DNA from: Bin87 sp965243255
GTDB taxonomy: Bacteria; Chloroflexota; Dehalococcoidia; Lucifugimonadales; UBA3495
Reading direction: 5' to 3'
Length of the DNA stretch: 64,000 bases
Assembly (NCBI GenBank): GCA_965243255.1
Contig: CBDEUH010000004.1
Coordinates: 124,001 to 188,000 of the forward strand
The translations under genes and the position numbers were made by a program. The notes beneath the pieces were generated by a model that saw nothing but the letters and a program-made list of their open reading frames with translations, was not told the DNA's origin and did no database searches. Below, in pieces: positions 1 through 8,140 of this stretch. The first letter of the stretch is position 1. Each line of letters starts with the position of its first letter.

Positions 1-1
1 G

Positions 2-367
2 GAGGGCGTTACGGTACAGGAGATGCGGGATGGCTGGCCTGACCTTTACCAGGGCTGGCGGCGGGACGCCAGCAGCGTCACCATGCCCGACGGCGAATCG
101 CTGGGCGACGTTCAGCGGCGGGCCATGTCCGCCTTTGACGAAATGGACACTTGCCACGGCCCGGATGACACCGTAATTGCCGTTACTCACAATTTCACCA
201 TCCGCTGCATCGTCGCCGCCGTCATCGGCCTGCCGCTGGCGAACATCAATCACATGGATTTGTCCCTGGGCAGTTGCACCACCATCAGAACGGGATCACG
301 CGGGCGACGGATGAGCAGCTATAATGCCGTCGACCACCTCACGCCTGAAAACCGCGTTGGCTACTAA
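2..367 (+). CDS. Histidine phosphatase family protein (5'-truncated)
   Basis: This is the C-terminal part of a phosphoglycerate-mutase-like histidine phosphatase. The frame is open from the left window edge, so the N-terminus with the RHG catalytic motif lies outside. The visible part has the family's acidic stretch (PDGESLGDV) and the second catalytic histidine in VTHNFTIR, followed by a hydrophobic helix. These enzymes remove phosphate from small molecules such as sugar phosphates or cobalamin intermediates; the substrate cannot be told from this fragment. It overlaps the start of tilS by 44 bases in another frame, so the two are probably co-transcribed and translationally coupled. Confidence 0.8.
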   Translation, partial: EGVTVQEMRDGWPDLYQGWRRDASSVTMPDGESLGDVQRRAMSAFDEMDTCHGPDDTVIAVTHNFTIRCIVAAVIGLPLANINHMDLSLGSCTTIRTGSRGRRMSSYNAVDHLTPENRVGY

Positions 368-1841
368 TTCCCCACGGCTCCATCCAACGGCGCTGGCTTC
401 AGCCCGGCAGCTCGGCCTGGGCCACAACTCCGCCGTGTTGGCCGGCGTTTCCGGCGGCCCTGATTCCACCGCTTTGGCCCTCGTGCTACTGGACATTGCG
501 CGACTGTTGGGGTTCCAACTGCACATTGCCCATCTCATCCATGATTTCCGGGGCCAGGAATCCCATGACGACGCAGACTTCGTCCGACGGCTGGCGGACA
601 CAAACGATTGTCCCTGTACGGTAGCAGAGGTGGACGTTCCGGCCTATCAACGCGAAACCGGGGTCAGTTCCTTTGAGCAAGCGGCCCGGGATTTGCGTTA
701 CGCCTTCCTGGCGCGGGTGGCCCGCAAAGTGGGCGCCCGCTACGTGGCTTTGGGGCACACCGCCGATGACTTGGCTGAAACGGTACTGCTGCACATTGCC
801 CGCGGCAGCGGACTCCACGGCCTGCGTGGAATGCAGGAGCTGAACCCATGGCCATACCCCGAGGGCGATGATGCCCCTCTCCTCTGGCGACCATTGCTGA
901 CTGTGCGCCGCGCCGACACCATCGGCTACTGCCGTGAAACCCACATCGACTTTCGAGATGACAGCACCAACTACATGGAGAATTTCGCGCGCAACCGGGT
1001 GCGTCTCAACCTGATGCCGGCCCTGGCGGAACAACTGAACCCCCAAATCGTCGGAGCGCTGCGGCGGTTGTCTCGAACGTCTGCCGTGCAGCTGGACTAC
1101 CTGGAGCAACAGGCGGCCACCTGTTGGCCCGACGTGGCGCCGGAACCGGTTGCGGCGAACGGCGCGCTGCGACTGGACCGTGCCGCTCTGAGCGAGGTTC
1201 ATGCCGCCTTGCAGCCGTTGCTGTTGCGGCGTGCCTGGATTGCGGTCAAAGGCGACCCTGGCCGGCTTACCGAAGGTCACTTGCAGCAACTGGCGGCGAT
1301 AGCCTCCGGCACGGTGTCAGGCAAGACCATAAGCCTCCCCGGCGGGTATGTGGCCCGCACGCTGGGCCGTTGGCTGGAACTGTCGCCGGCAAACGTTGAG
1401 GATGATTGCCCTTATCCAGTCCTGAGCGGCGAGTTCCGGCTCACCCTGCCCTGGGGTCCCATTGCTGTGGCCGTCACCCGGCGAGATGGGTGGGAAGTTG
1501 CCTGCCAGGCCGTAACGTTGCCGGACGATGCGCCCCTGGATACCGGCGATCCCATGTCTGCCTACTTGTCCCCGGCCGCGTTGGCAGGCGGGGCCACGGT
1601 GCGCACCTGGCAGCCAGGCGACCGGATGCAGCCCCTGGGGATGTCTGGCCATCGCAAGCTGCAGGACGTGTTCATCGATGCCGGAGTGCCCCGCCGCTGG
1701 CGGCCGAGGGTTCCCCTGGTGATTACCCCCCAGGGCGTCGCTTGGGCGGTTGGCGCGCGCCTCGCGGACTGGGCTGCCCTCGGCCCGGCGGAAAGCGGCG
1801 TCCGTGCCGCAACCCTGATTAAATTTAAACGCACCCCGTAA
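324..1841 (+). CDS. tilS: tRNA(Ile)-lysidine synthase
   Basis: TilS uses ATP to attach lysine to C34 of the tRNA(Ile) CAU anticodon so that it reads AUA. The N-terminal PP-loop ATPase domain carries SGGPDS at residues 43-48, then the HTADDLAETVLLHIARGSG segment typical of the family. A middle helical domain follows, and the C-terminal TilS domain (about residues 410-490) shows WQPGDRM and GHRKLQDVFIDAGVP, the tRNA-binding part. At 505 residues it is somewhat longer than the E. coli enzyme (about 430). The ATG at 324 lies inside the preceding gene; no other start near the N-terminus looks better. The gene is essential in most bacteria. Confidence 0.95.
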   Translation: MPSTTSRLKTALATNSPRLHPTALASARQLGLGHNSAVLAGVSGGPDSTALALVLLDIARLLGFQLHIAHLIHDFRGQESHDDADFVRRLADTNDCPCTVAEVDVPAYQRETGVSSFEQAARDLRYAFLARVARKVGARYVALGHTADDLAETVLLHIARGSGLHGLRGMQELNPWPYPEGDDAPLLWRPLLTVRRADTIGYCRETHIDFRDDSTNYMENFARNRVRLNLMPALAEQLNPQIVGALRRLSRTSAVQLDYLEQQAATCWPDVAPEPVAANGALRLDRAALSEVHAALQPLLLRRAWIAVKGDPGRLTEGHLQQLAAIASGTVSGKTISLPGGYVARTLGRWLELSPANVEDDCPYPVLSGEFRLTLPWGPIAVAVTRRDGWEVACQAVTLPDDAPLDTGDPMSAYLSPAALAGGATVRTWQPGDRMQPLGMSGHRKLQDVFIDAGVPRRWRPRVPLVITPQGVAWAVGARLADWAALGPAESGVRAATLIKFKRTP

Positions 1842-1961
1842 TACTGGCGAAACACAGGTTGTGTAGAATTAATGCCAACCGCTAAGATGCCGCGCATGGC
1901 AGTTGTCGTGTTCAACTACGAGGCTGCCAATGGCTGCTTCCGGTGTCCATAGGAGGGACAG

Positions 1962-3818
1962 ATGCCGGTTCGCGATTTGACCAACTTTCTAGTTCACCTT
2001 TTCAGCGACGGCGACGAGCTGGAAGAGGTGTACCTGTCGGCGGTCCATGACCACTGCCTGTTCTGCCACGAACCTATCAACGCTACCCAGGCGTACCTGG
2101 ACTTTCGCGTATGCCCCTTCTGCCGCTTTCACTACACCCTGTCGGCGCGGGAGCGCATTGAACTCGTTGCCGACCGGCGCAGTTTCCGGGAGCAGAACCG
2201 CTACGTCCGCTCACTGGCCCCGTTAGCCTTTTCCAATCGGGCCGACTCGGCGCGCAGCGAGTACGAGGATGAGATCACGGAAAATCAGGACCGCACCGGG
2301 TTGACCGAAGCGGCGGTTACCGGAACCTGCCGAATCGACGGCAAGAACGTCATGCTCGCGGTGTTGGACTACGGGTTTATGGGCGGGAGCATGAGCAGCG
2401 TCGTGGGCGAGAAAGTGGCGCTGGCCTTTGAAACCGCTGCCCGGCGCAATATCCCCGTTATTGCCATCGTAACCGGCGGCGGCGCCCGCAACCAGGAGGG
2501 CGTTCTCTCCCTGATGCAAATGGCCAAGACCGTAACCGCGGTCAACCGTTTGCGGGAGTCCGCGATGCCCTTCATCGCCGTGTTGGCGAATCCCTCCACC
2601 GGCCAGGCTTACGCCAGCTTCGCCAACCTGGCCGACATAATCATCGCAGAACCCGGCTCGGTAGTCGGGTTGTCTCCCATCCGCACGATGATGGAAGCCA
2701 CGGGCCGCCAGTTGCCTCCGGACGTGCACACTGCGGAATATCACCTGCGTCGTGGGCTTCTGGACAACGTGGTTGATCGCGAATTGCTGCGGGAGCGCCT
2801 GATTCAGCTGCTCAACCTCCTGGTGGAGCCGGAGGAAATCAAGCTGGGCCGCCGCGCCGTGTCCAGACTGACGGCGCCGGCCGTGGATGACACCGAGACC
2901 TGGGAGTCGCTGAAAGCCGCAACACACGACGAACGGCCCGACGCTCTCTACTACATGCGCCACATCCTCGAAGGATTCTTTGAAATTTGTGGCGACCGGG
3001 TTAGCAGCGACGACCGCACCGTGGTTGGCGGCATGGGCCTGCTCCGGGGTCACCCGGTGGTGGCTATCGGACAGCAACGAAGTCGTGCCGGGGATTTGGA
3101 ATCGGGACGCTACCATGTTCATCCCCAGGGCCTGCGCAAAGCGCAGCGGCTAATCAGTCTGGCCGCACGGTTCAACCTGCCGCTCATTACCCTGATTGAC
3201 TCCCAGGGAGCCGACCCGCGCCTGGAGTCGGAAGAACAGGGAGTGGGCAATGCCATCGCCGGCAGCCTGTCAATGATGCTTGAGGCGGAGACGCCTCTGG
3301 TCTCAGTGATTATCGGTGAGGCCGGCAACGAGGCGGCGCTGGCCCTGGGCGTGTCGGACCGCATCCTGATGCAGCAGTACGCGATTTACTCGCCCATTTC
3401 GCTGCATCACACTGTCGGGGGGCCATCTCGCGAACGCTACCTCACTCGTGAGGCGGCGGAAGTGCTGATGATGACGGCCCGGGACTGTGAAGAGCTGGGC
3501 ATCGTTGACCAGATTGTCCCCGAGCCGGTCGGCGGAGCCCACAATGATCCCAGAGAGGCTGCCAACGACCTCGAATATTGCATCTACAAGCATCTGGCGG
3601 AAACCGGCCGGCTTTCCACCAGCAAGCTGGTCAAGCAGCGCCACAAGAAGTTCCGTCAGATGGGCGAGTTGAACCCCTTCGCCCAGGAAGCTATCCAGCA
3701 GGAAGTAGCGGCGCTGATGCGAATGCACCTGGCCGGTTGGCCGGAAGCCGATGATGCAATGGCGTTGCCGCCGGGCCCGCTGGCCTTGTCAGAAGGGCGG
3801 GAACGGGAGATTTCCTGA
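1962..3818 (+). CDS. accDA: Acetyl-CoA carboxylase carboxyltransferase, fused beta (AccD) and alpha (AccA) subunits
   Basis: This enzyme transfers the carboxyl group from carboxybiotin to acetyl-CoA to give malonyl-CoA, the first step of fatty acid synthesis. Residues 1-290 are AccD-like and begin with a four-cysteine zinc ribbon (CLFC at about residue 33, CPFC at about 52), then a crotonase-fold domain with MGGSMSSVVGEK and TGGGARNQEGVLSLMQM. Residues 310-600 are AccA-like, with GDRVSSDDRTVVGG and IIGEAGNEAALALGVSDR. E. coli makes these as two proteins; here they form one 618-residue chain in the order beta-alpha. A strong Shine-Dalgarno AGGAGG (1951-1956) precedes the ATG. No biotin carboxylase or biotin carrier gene lies nearby. 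The stop abuts the stop of the convergent mrp gene. Confidence 0.93.
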   Translation: MPVRDLTNFLVHLFSDGDELEEVYLSAVHDHCLFCHEPINATQAYLDFRVCPFCRFHYTLSARERIELVADRRSFREQNRYVRSLAPLAFSNRADSARSEYEDEITENQDRTGLTEAAVTGTCRIDGKNVMLAVLDYGFMGGSMSSVVGEKVALAFETAARRNIPVIAIVTGGGARNQEGVLSLMQMAKTVTAVNRLRESAMPFIAVLANPSTGQAYASFANLADIIIAEPGSVVGLSPIRTMMEATGRQLPPDVHTAEYHLRRGLLDNVVDRELLRERLIQLLNLLVEPEEIKLGRRAVSRLTAPAVDDTETWESLKAATHDERPDALYYMRHILEGFFEICGDRVSSDDRTVVGGMGLLRGHPVVAIGQQRSRAGDLESGRYHVHPQGLRKAQRLISLAARFNLPLITLIDSQGADPRLESEEQGVGNAIAGSLSMMLEAETPLVSVIIGEAGNEAALALGVSDRILMQQYAIYSPISLHHTVGGPSRERYLTREAAEVLMMTARDCEELGIVDQIVPEPVGGAHNDPREAANDLEYCIYKHLAETGRLSTSKLVKQRHKKFRQMGELNPFAQEAIQQEVAALMRMHLAGWPEADDAMALPPGPLALSEGREREIS

Positions 3819-4640
3819 TTACGCTTCCAGCCCGTGGGCCTTGAGACTGCTGCGCAGCTGGTTGGCCACCGAAGCATATTCCTCGCCAACGGTGGAATCG
3901 ACCAGCACGGTAGGTTGCCCCGTGTCCCGGTAAGAGGGTCGCAGCGACATGCTGCCCAAAAACGGCGCGTCGATGTCTTCGGCCAGTTGACGGCCGGCGC
4001 CCTCGCCGAAGATCTCCCCGCAGTAGTTTTCCACCACTCCCACCACGTTCAGGTTCAGCTTGCGGATCATGTTGATGCAGCGTCTGGCGTCAACGATGGC
4101 CAGCTCCTGCGGCGTGCTCACCACAATGAACCCGTCCATCGGCAGCGTCTGCATCACGGTCAGCGGCGAGTCCGACGTTCCGGGCGGCAGGTCAATTATC
4201 AAATAATCAAGCTCCCCCCAGTCGGTGGACTGGAGAAACTGGTTGATGGCGTTGTGGATCATCGGTCCACGCCAAATGATGGCCTCGTCCTCGTTTTCCT
4301 GGAAGAAGGCCATGGAGACTACCTTGACGCCATGCCCCTGGGCCGGCGTGATCTGCCCTTCCCGATAATCCGGCTTGTCCTCAATGCCCATTACGCGCGT
4401 AACGTTGGGGCAGTCGATGTCCACGTCCAGCAGGCCAACGCGCTCCCCCTGCGTTGCCAGGGTGGTAGCCAGGTTGCAGGCCACGGTGGTCTTGCCCACT
4501 CCGCCCTTGCCGCTGTACACGCCGATCTTGGTGCGAACCGACGCCAGGCGGTCGGTAATCTGGCGTTTCTGTTCCCACTGCCGACGGATCTGTTGCAGTC
4601 GGGCGTTTTGTTGCGCGTTGGGCTGCTGTGGCGTTGCCAT
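3819..4640 (-). CDS. mrp: Mrp/NBP35-family P-loop ATPase (ApbC-like), lacking the CXXC motif
   Basis: Mrp/ApbC proteins are P-loop ATPases that carry or deliver iron-sulfur clusters. The deviant Walker A is clear (GKGGVGKTT, residues 44-52), as are DVDIDCPNVTRVMG and LIIDLPPGTSDSPLTVMQ. In characterised members a CPHC-type pair bridges a cluster between two subunits and follows the VVEN motif. Here that segment is shortened to VVENYCGEIFG with one cysteine, so the usual cluster site is missing. The N-terminal DUF59 domain found in many Mrp proteins is absent and is instead encoded by the gene just upstream (4705-5013). The N-terminal 35 residues are Gln/Arg-rich and probably helical. Confidence 0.9.
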   Translation of the reverse strand: MATPQQPNAQQNARLQQIRRQWEQKRQITDRLASVRTKIGVYSGKGGVGKTTVACNLATTLATQGERVGLLDVDIDCPNVTRVMGIEDKPDYREGQITPAQGHGVKVVSMAFFQENEDEAIIWRGPMIHNAINQFLQSTDWGELDYLIIDLPPGTSDSPLTVMQTLPMDGFIVVSTPQELAIVDARRCINMIRKLNLNVVGVVENYCGEIFGEGAGRQLAEDIDAPFLGSMSLRPSYRDTGQPTVLVDSTVGEEYASVANQLRSSLKAHGLEA

Positions 4641-4666
4641 GTTCGAGCATTCTCCAAGCCTGTTTC

Positions 4667-4696
4667 GTCACTCCGGCGAAAGCCGGAATCCATGAC
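4667..4696. repeat. Short palindromic intergenic repeat (GTCA-type)
   Basis: Between the DUF59 gene and mrp lies a stem TCCGGC-GAAA-GCCGGA (4672-4687) flanked by GTCA and ATCC. The layout GTCA, stem with GAAA/GAAG loop, ATCC matches the element at 34582-34610 with compensating stem changes. This looks like one family of dispersed palindromic repeats. Confidence 0.6.
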
Positions 4697-4704
4697 GGGG
4701 CTGA

Positions 4705-5013
4705 CTAAATCCCCAGCATATTGCGGGCTTCTTCGCTGATCAGGTCGGGAGACCAGGGAGGATCAAAGGTCAGTTCGATGTTGACCTCTTCGACTCCTTC
4801 TACGTCCTGCACGGCCCATTCCGCCTGCTGGGCGATGTGCGGCCCCATGCCGCAGCCGGGGAAGGTCAGGGTCATCTGGACGAAGACGTCATTGGCGTCG
4901 CTGACCTGCACGTCGTAAATCAGGCCCAGGTCCACCACGTTCACCGGGATTTCCGGGTCATAGACCGTGCGTAGGGCTTCGTACACTTCATCTCGATTGA
5001 CGGTAGCCGGCAT
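4705..5013 (-). CDS. DUF59/MIP18-family metal-sulfur cluster assembly protein
   Basis: This 102-residue protein matches the DUF59 (SufT/PaaD/MIP18) fold: an N-terminal YDPEIPVNVVDLGLIYDV segment, a central TLTFPGCGMG with the single conserved cysteine, and a final strand VNIELTFDPPW. Such proteins help mature iron-sulfur proteins. It sits directly upstream of mrp on the same strand. In many bacteria DUF59 is fused to the N-terminus of Mrp, so the pair looks like a split version of that protein. It is transcribed divergently from the deacylase gene; the shared 118-base gap probably holds both promoters, though I cannot assign them firmly. Confidence 0.88.
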   Translation of the reverse strand: MPATVNRDEVYEALRTVYDPEIPVNVVDLGLIYDVQVSDANDVFVQMTLTFPGCGMGPHIAQQAEWAVQDVEGVEEVNIELTFDPPWSPDLISEEARNMLGI

Positions 5014-5131
5014 TGGGGGCCTCCTTTGTGGCGAGGTTGTGAGCGTAATTATAGCCCATATTCCGGTGATTTACTGCATCCGGCGGTGTATCATACCGCC
5101 TTACATCTCAAACTGAACCGGGAGAACAACG

Positions 5132-6694
5132 ATGGTTGACTTGCTATTTGCCAACGGCACGGTTATTGACGGTACCGGCGCCCCCGGCTTCCGCGGCAGC
5201 GTCGCCGTCACCGGCGATGCGGTGCAGGTGATTTCCGGCGACCCTTCGGCGGTAGATGCCGGCCGCACCATTGACGCCACCGGTTACGTCATCTGCCCCG
5301 GCTTCATCGATATGCACTCTCACTCCGACCTCAAGCTGCTCACCGAGCCGGCCCACGAGGCCAAAATCCGACAGGGCGTGACCACCGAAGCGTTGGGGAT
5401 GGACGGCCTGTCTTATGCGCCAACCACCCCCAGGGCGCTTGAGCAACTGCTGGTCTATCTTGCCGCCGTCAACGGAACCGCTCCCGACGGCGTCCGCTGG
5501 AGCAGCGTTGCCGACTTCCTCGCGCTCTTCGACGGCAACGCCGCCTGCAACGTGTTCCACTTCGTGCCCCACGCCGCCATCCGGGTCGCGGTCATGGGCT
5601 GGTCGTCCCGGCTGCCCACCGACGCCGAGCTGGCGCAGATGCAGGACCTTACCCGTCAGGGGATGCGCGATGGCGCCTTTGGCTTTACCACCGGTCTGAC
5701 CTACGCGCCCGGAGCGTACAGCAACACCGACGAGCTGGCCGCAATTGCCACTGCCGCCGCCGACGAGGGCGGCTTCTACTGCACCCACGCCCGCTACTCG
5801 CTGGGCGACCGACTGCTCGACCCCTTCCGCGAAGCTTTGGAAGTGGGACGACGTTCCGGCGCACCGGTGCACATCTCCCACTACCACAGTCCGGTTGCCG
5901 GTCTCGGCGCGCAGATGACGACCCTGGTGGACGACGCCCGCGGTCGCGGTCAGGACGTAACCTACGACCAATATCCCTACCCGGCGGCCAGCACGATACT
6001 GCATTCGCTGCTGCCCTATTGGGTCCACGCCGGCGGCCCACAGGCGCTGTTGACCCGCATCGCCGACCCCGACGTGCGCGCCCTGATGGTGCGGGCCGTA
6101 GAACCGCAATGGGGCGGCCAGACGCTGGACAACTACATCTTCGCCCACATCGAATCGGACAAGAACAAGGAATGGGAAGGCCGGTCCCTGGAAGAGCTGG
6201 CCCAGCACCGGGGCGGGCGCATGGTTGACGCAGTGTGCGACCTGCTGCTGGAAGAGGATTTGCAGGTGGCCTTCGTTGCCCGCACCGGCAACCTCGAAAA
6301 CATCCGTGAGATTGCGTCCCATCCTGCCCAGATGATCGGTACCGACGCCATCCTCACCGGCGGACGGCCCAATCCCCGAACCTACGGCACCTACCCCTAC
6401 GTGCTGGCCCAATTCGTGCGCGGCGAGGGTCTCTTCCCACTGGAACAGGCCATCCGCAAAATGACCGGCGCCCCTGCCCGGCGCCTCGGCCTCACCGACC
6501 GGGGCGAAATCCGCAACGGCGCCAAGGCCGACCTGGTGCTCTTCAATCCGACAATCGTTGACACCCCCGCCACCTTCGACGACCCTACCCAATTCCCTGT
6601 AGGAATCGACTACGTAGCCGTCAACGGAACCCTGGTCATCGACAACGGCCGCCACACCAACGCCCGCCCCGGCCGCGCCCTCCGCAGCCAATAG
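5132..6694 (+). CDS. N-acyl-D-amino-acid deacylase family amidohydrolase
   Basis: This is a metal-dependent amidohydrolase of the D-aminoacylase/N-acyl-D-glutamate deacylase group, 520 residues and full length. The N-terminal beta domain leads into the metal-binding GFIDMHSHSD (about residues 56-65). Further ligand regions are CTHARYS and HISHYHS in the TIM barrel, an IGTDAILTGG strand, and the C-terminal GEIRNGAKADLVLFNP motif that returns to the beta domain. Family members hydrolyse N-acyl-D-amino acids; the exact substrate is not evident. There is no signal peptide, so it is probably cytosolic. GGGAGAA precedes the ATG. It may help recycle D-amino acids or catabolise modified peptides. Confidence 0.88.
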   Translation: MVDLLFANGTVIDGTGAPGFRGSVAVTGDAVQVISGDPSAVDAGRTIDATGYVICPGFIDMHSHSDLKLLTEPAHEAKIRQGVTTEALGMDGLSYAPTTPRALEQLLVYLAAVNGTAPDGVRWSSVADFLALFDGNAACNVFHFVPHAAIRVAVMGWSSRLPTDAELAQMQDLTRQGMRDGAFGFTTGLTYAPGAYSNTDELAAIATAAADEGGFYCTHARYSLGDRLLDPFREALEVGRRSGAPVHISHYHSPVAGLGAQMTTLVDDARGRGQDVTYDQYPYPAASTILHSLLPYWVHAGGPQALLTRIADPDVRALMVRAVEPQWGGQTLDNYIFAHIESDKNKEWEGRSLEELAQHRGGRMVDAVCDLLLEEDLQVAFVARTGNLENIREIASHPAQMIGTDAILTGGRPNPRTYGTYPYVLAQFVRGEGLFPLEQAIRKMTGAPARRLGLTDRGEIRNGAKADLVLFNPTIVDTPATFDDPTQFPVGIDYVAVNGTLVIDNGRHTNARPGRALRSQ

Positions 6695-6831
6695 CTACTG
6701 CCTATCTGAGTTAGTCAGTCACCCCTATTTCTATCAGCCTTCCCCGGTTGCCCCGCTTCGCCCCATAAGGCATAATTGCCCCTTGAACCCCAACTGCCAT
6801 CGCCGGCGGATGCGCCGGCCCGAGGGACATC

Positions 6832-8064
6832 ATGGACTTCGAACCCCGTTACACCGCCGAGCAAGAAGCTTTTCGCACCGAGGTGCAGGATTGGCTCCGC
6901 GATAACATCCCCACCGGCATCGAGCATCCCGCCGACTCCTCCGACTTGACCTACGAGCAGTACCAACTCCGTCGGGATTTGGGTCGCCGGCTGGGCGATA
7001 AGGGCTGGCTCTGGCCCACCGCCCCCAAAGAATACGGCGGCGGCGGCCTCACCGTTGACCACTCCGTCGTGCTGGAAGAGGAAATCGACGGCTACAACCT
7101 GTCCCTGCCGCCCTACTACGACTCCGGCGGACGCCTCGGCGGCAACTCCATCCTGGTCTGGGGTTCCGAAGAGCAGAAGCAGGAGTTTCTCCCCAAGATT
7201 TTCAGGGGCGAAATCCGCACCTGGCAACTCCTCACCGAGCCGGAAGCCGGTTCCGACCTGGCCAACGCCAAGGCCTCGGCCCGGCGTGACGGCGACGATT
7301 ACGTCATCAACGGTCAGAAGGTCTATGTCGGCAGCGCCCACGGCTCCGACTATATGTGGACCATCACCTGCACCGACCCTGAGGGCGACCGACACCACAA
7401 CCTTAGCTGGTTCATGGTGCCTTCGGACTTGCCCGGCATCAGCGTATTTCCCATGGACCTGCTGTCCTCGGCCGGCGAGTCCGGCGCCGGTTCCGGCGTC
7501 AAGAACATCGTCTATTTCGACAACGTGCGGGTGCCGGCCCGAAACCTCATCGGCGGCGAAAACGAAGGCTGGAAAGTGGCCACCACCCACCTGGAACTGG
7601 AGCACGGCACCGGCGGCAAGATCGGTCGCAACTGGATCGTTGACCGCATCTTTGACTACTGCCAGACCAACAACCGCCGCGGCGAACCACTGAGCAAGGA
7701 CTCGGACGTCCGCGAGAGCCTCATCGATATTTACATTGACGCCGAGATTGGTCGGCTGTTCCAATTGCGCAACTACTGGATGCGACACAGCGGCGCCCAT
7801 ATCACCTACGAAGGGCCCCAGGCATCCTACTTCCGAAAGCAGTCCGGCCTGCGCATCGCCACCGGCATCCTGGACATTCTGGGCCCGGCCGCCCTGACCA
7901 AGGACGCCCAGTGGGGCGCCGGCGAAGGCCACATAGAGGCCCACCAGCGTGCCGCCATCATCGCGCTGCACCCCGGTGGTACTACCGACATCCAGAAGGT
8001 CATCATGTCCCGGCGGATCGGCATCGGACGGCAGCAGCGGGAGCGTGCCGGCGCTTTGGCATAG
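6832..8064 (+). CDS. Acyl-CoA dehydrogenase (first of a pair)
   Basis: This 410-residue flavoprotein has the three acyl-CoA dehydrogenase domains: an N-terminal helical part (YTAEQEAFRTEVQDWLRD), a central beta domain with LLTEPEAGSDLA (about residues 138-149) and a C-terminal helical domain ending near GGTTDIQKVIMSRR. The enzyme oxidises acyl-CoA to enoyl-CoA with FAD and passes electrons to ETF. No catalytic Glu could be assigned with confidence by eye. It is followed after 76 bases by a second, divergent dehydrogenase on the same strand, an arrangement seen for heteromeric enzymes in steroid and bile-acid side-chain breakdown. The substrate is unknown. A GAGGGA ribosome site precedes the ATG. 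Confidence 0.92.
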   Translation: MDFEPRYTAEQEAFRTEVQDWLRDNIPTGIEHPADSSDLTYEQYQLRRDLGRRLGDKGWLWPTAPKEYGGGGLTVDHSVVLEEEIDGYNLSLPPYYDSGGRLGGNSILVWGSEEQKQEFLPKIFRGEIRTWQLLTEPEAGSDLANAKASARRDGDDYVINGQKVYVGSAHGSDYMWTITCTDPEGDRHHNLSWFMVPSDLPGISVFPMDLLSSAGESGAGSGVKNIVYFDNVRVPARNLIGGENEGWKVATTHLELEHGTGGKIGRNWIVDRIFDYCQTNNRRGEPLSKDSDVRESLIDIYIDAEIGRLFQLRNYWMRHSGAHITYEGPQASYFRKQSGLRIATGILDILGPAALTKDAQWGAGEGHIEAHQRAAIIALHPGGTTDIQKVIMSRRIGIGRQQRERAGALA

Positions 8065-8089
8065 ACCGACCCATAGTGCGATTATCCTG

Positions 8090-8111
8090 GGGGCGGCTCA
8101 TGAGTCGCCCC
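8090..8111. repeat. 22-bp palindrome between the two acyl-CoA dehydrogenase genes
   Basis: GGGGCG-G-CTC-AT-GAG-T-CGCCCC is a near-perfect inverted repeat; the single mismatch is a G-U wobble in RNA. No T-tract follows, so it is not a standard terminator. It ends 29 bases before the start codon of the second gene. It may be a dispersed repeat or an RNA processing/stability element within the operon. Confidence 0.6.
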
Positions 8112-8140
8112 TACCTACGAGAATCAGGAGTGACCCGGCA

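Noticed and set aside
5144..6691. A 515-codon open frame on the minus strand, antisense to the deacylase gene
   Set aside because: Its protein is Gly/Val/His/Gln-rich with no recognisable motif, and the plus strand encodes a complete amidohydrolase with metal motifs. Long antisense frames are expected in GC-rich genes.
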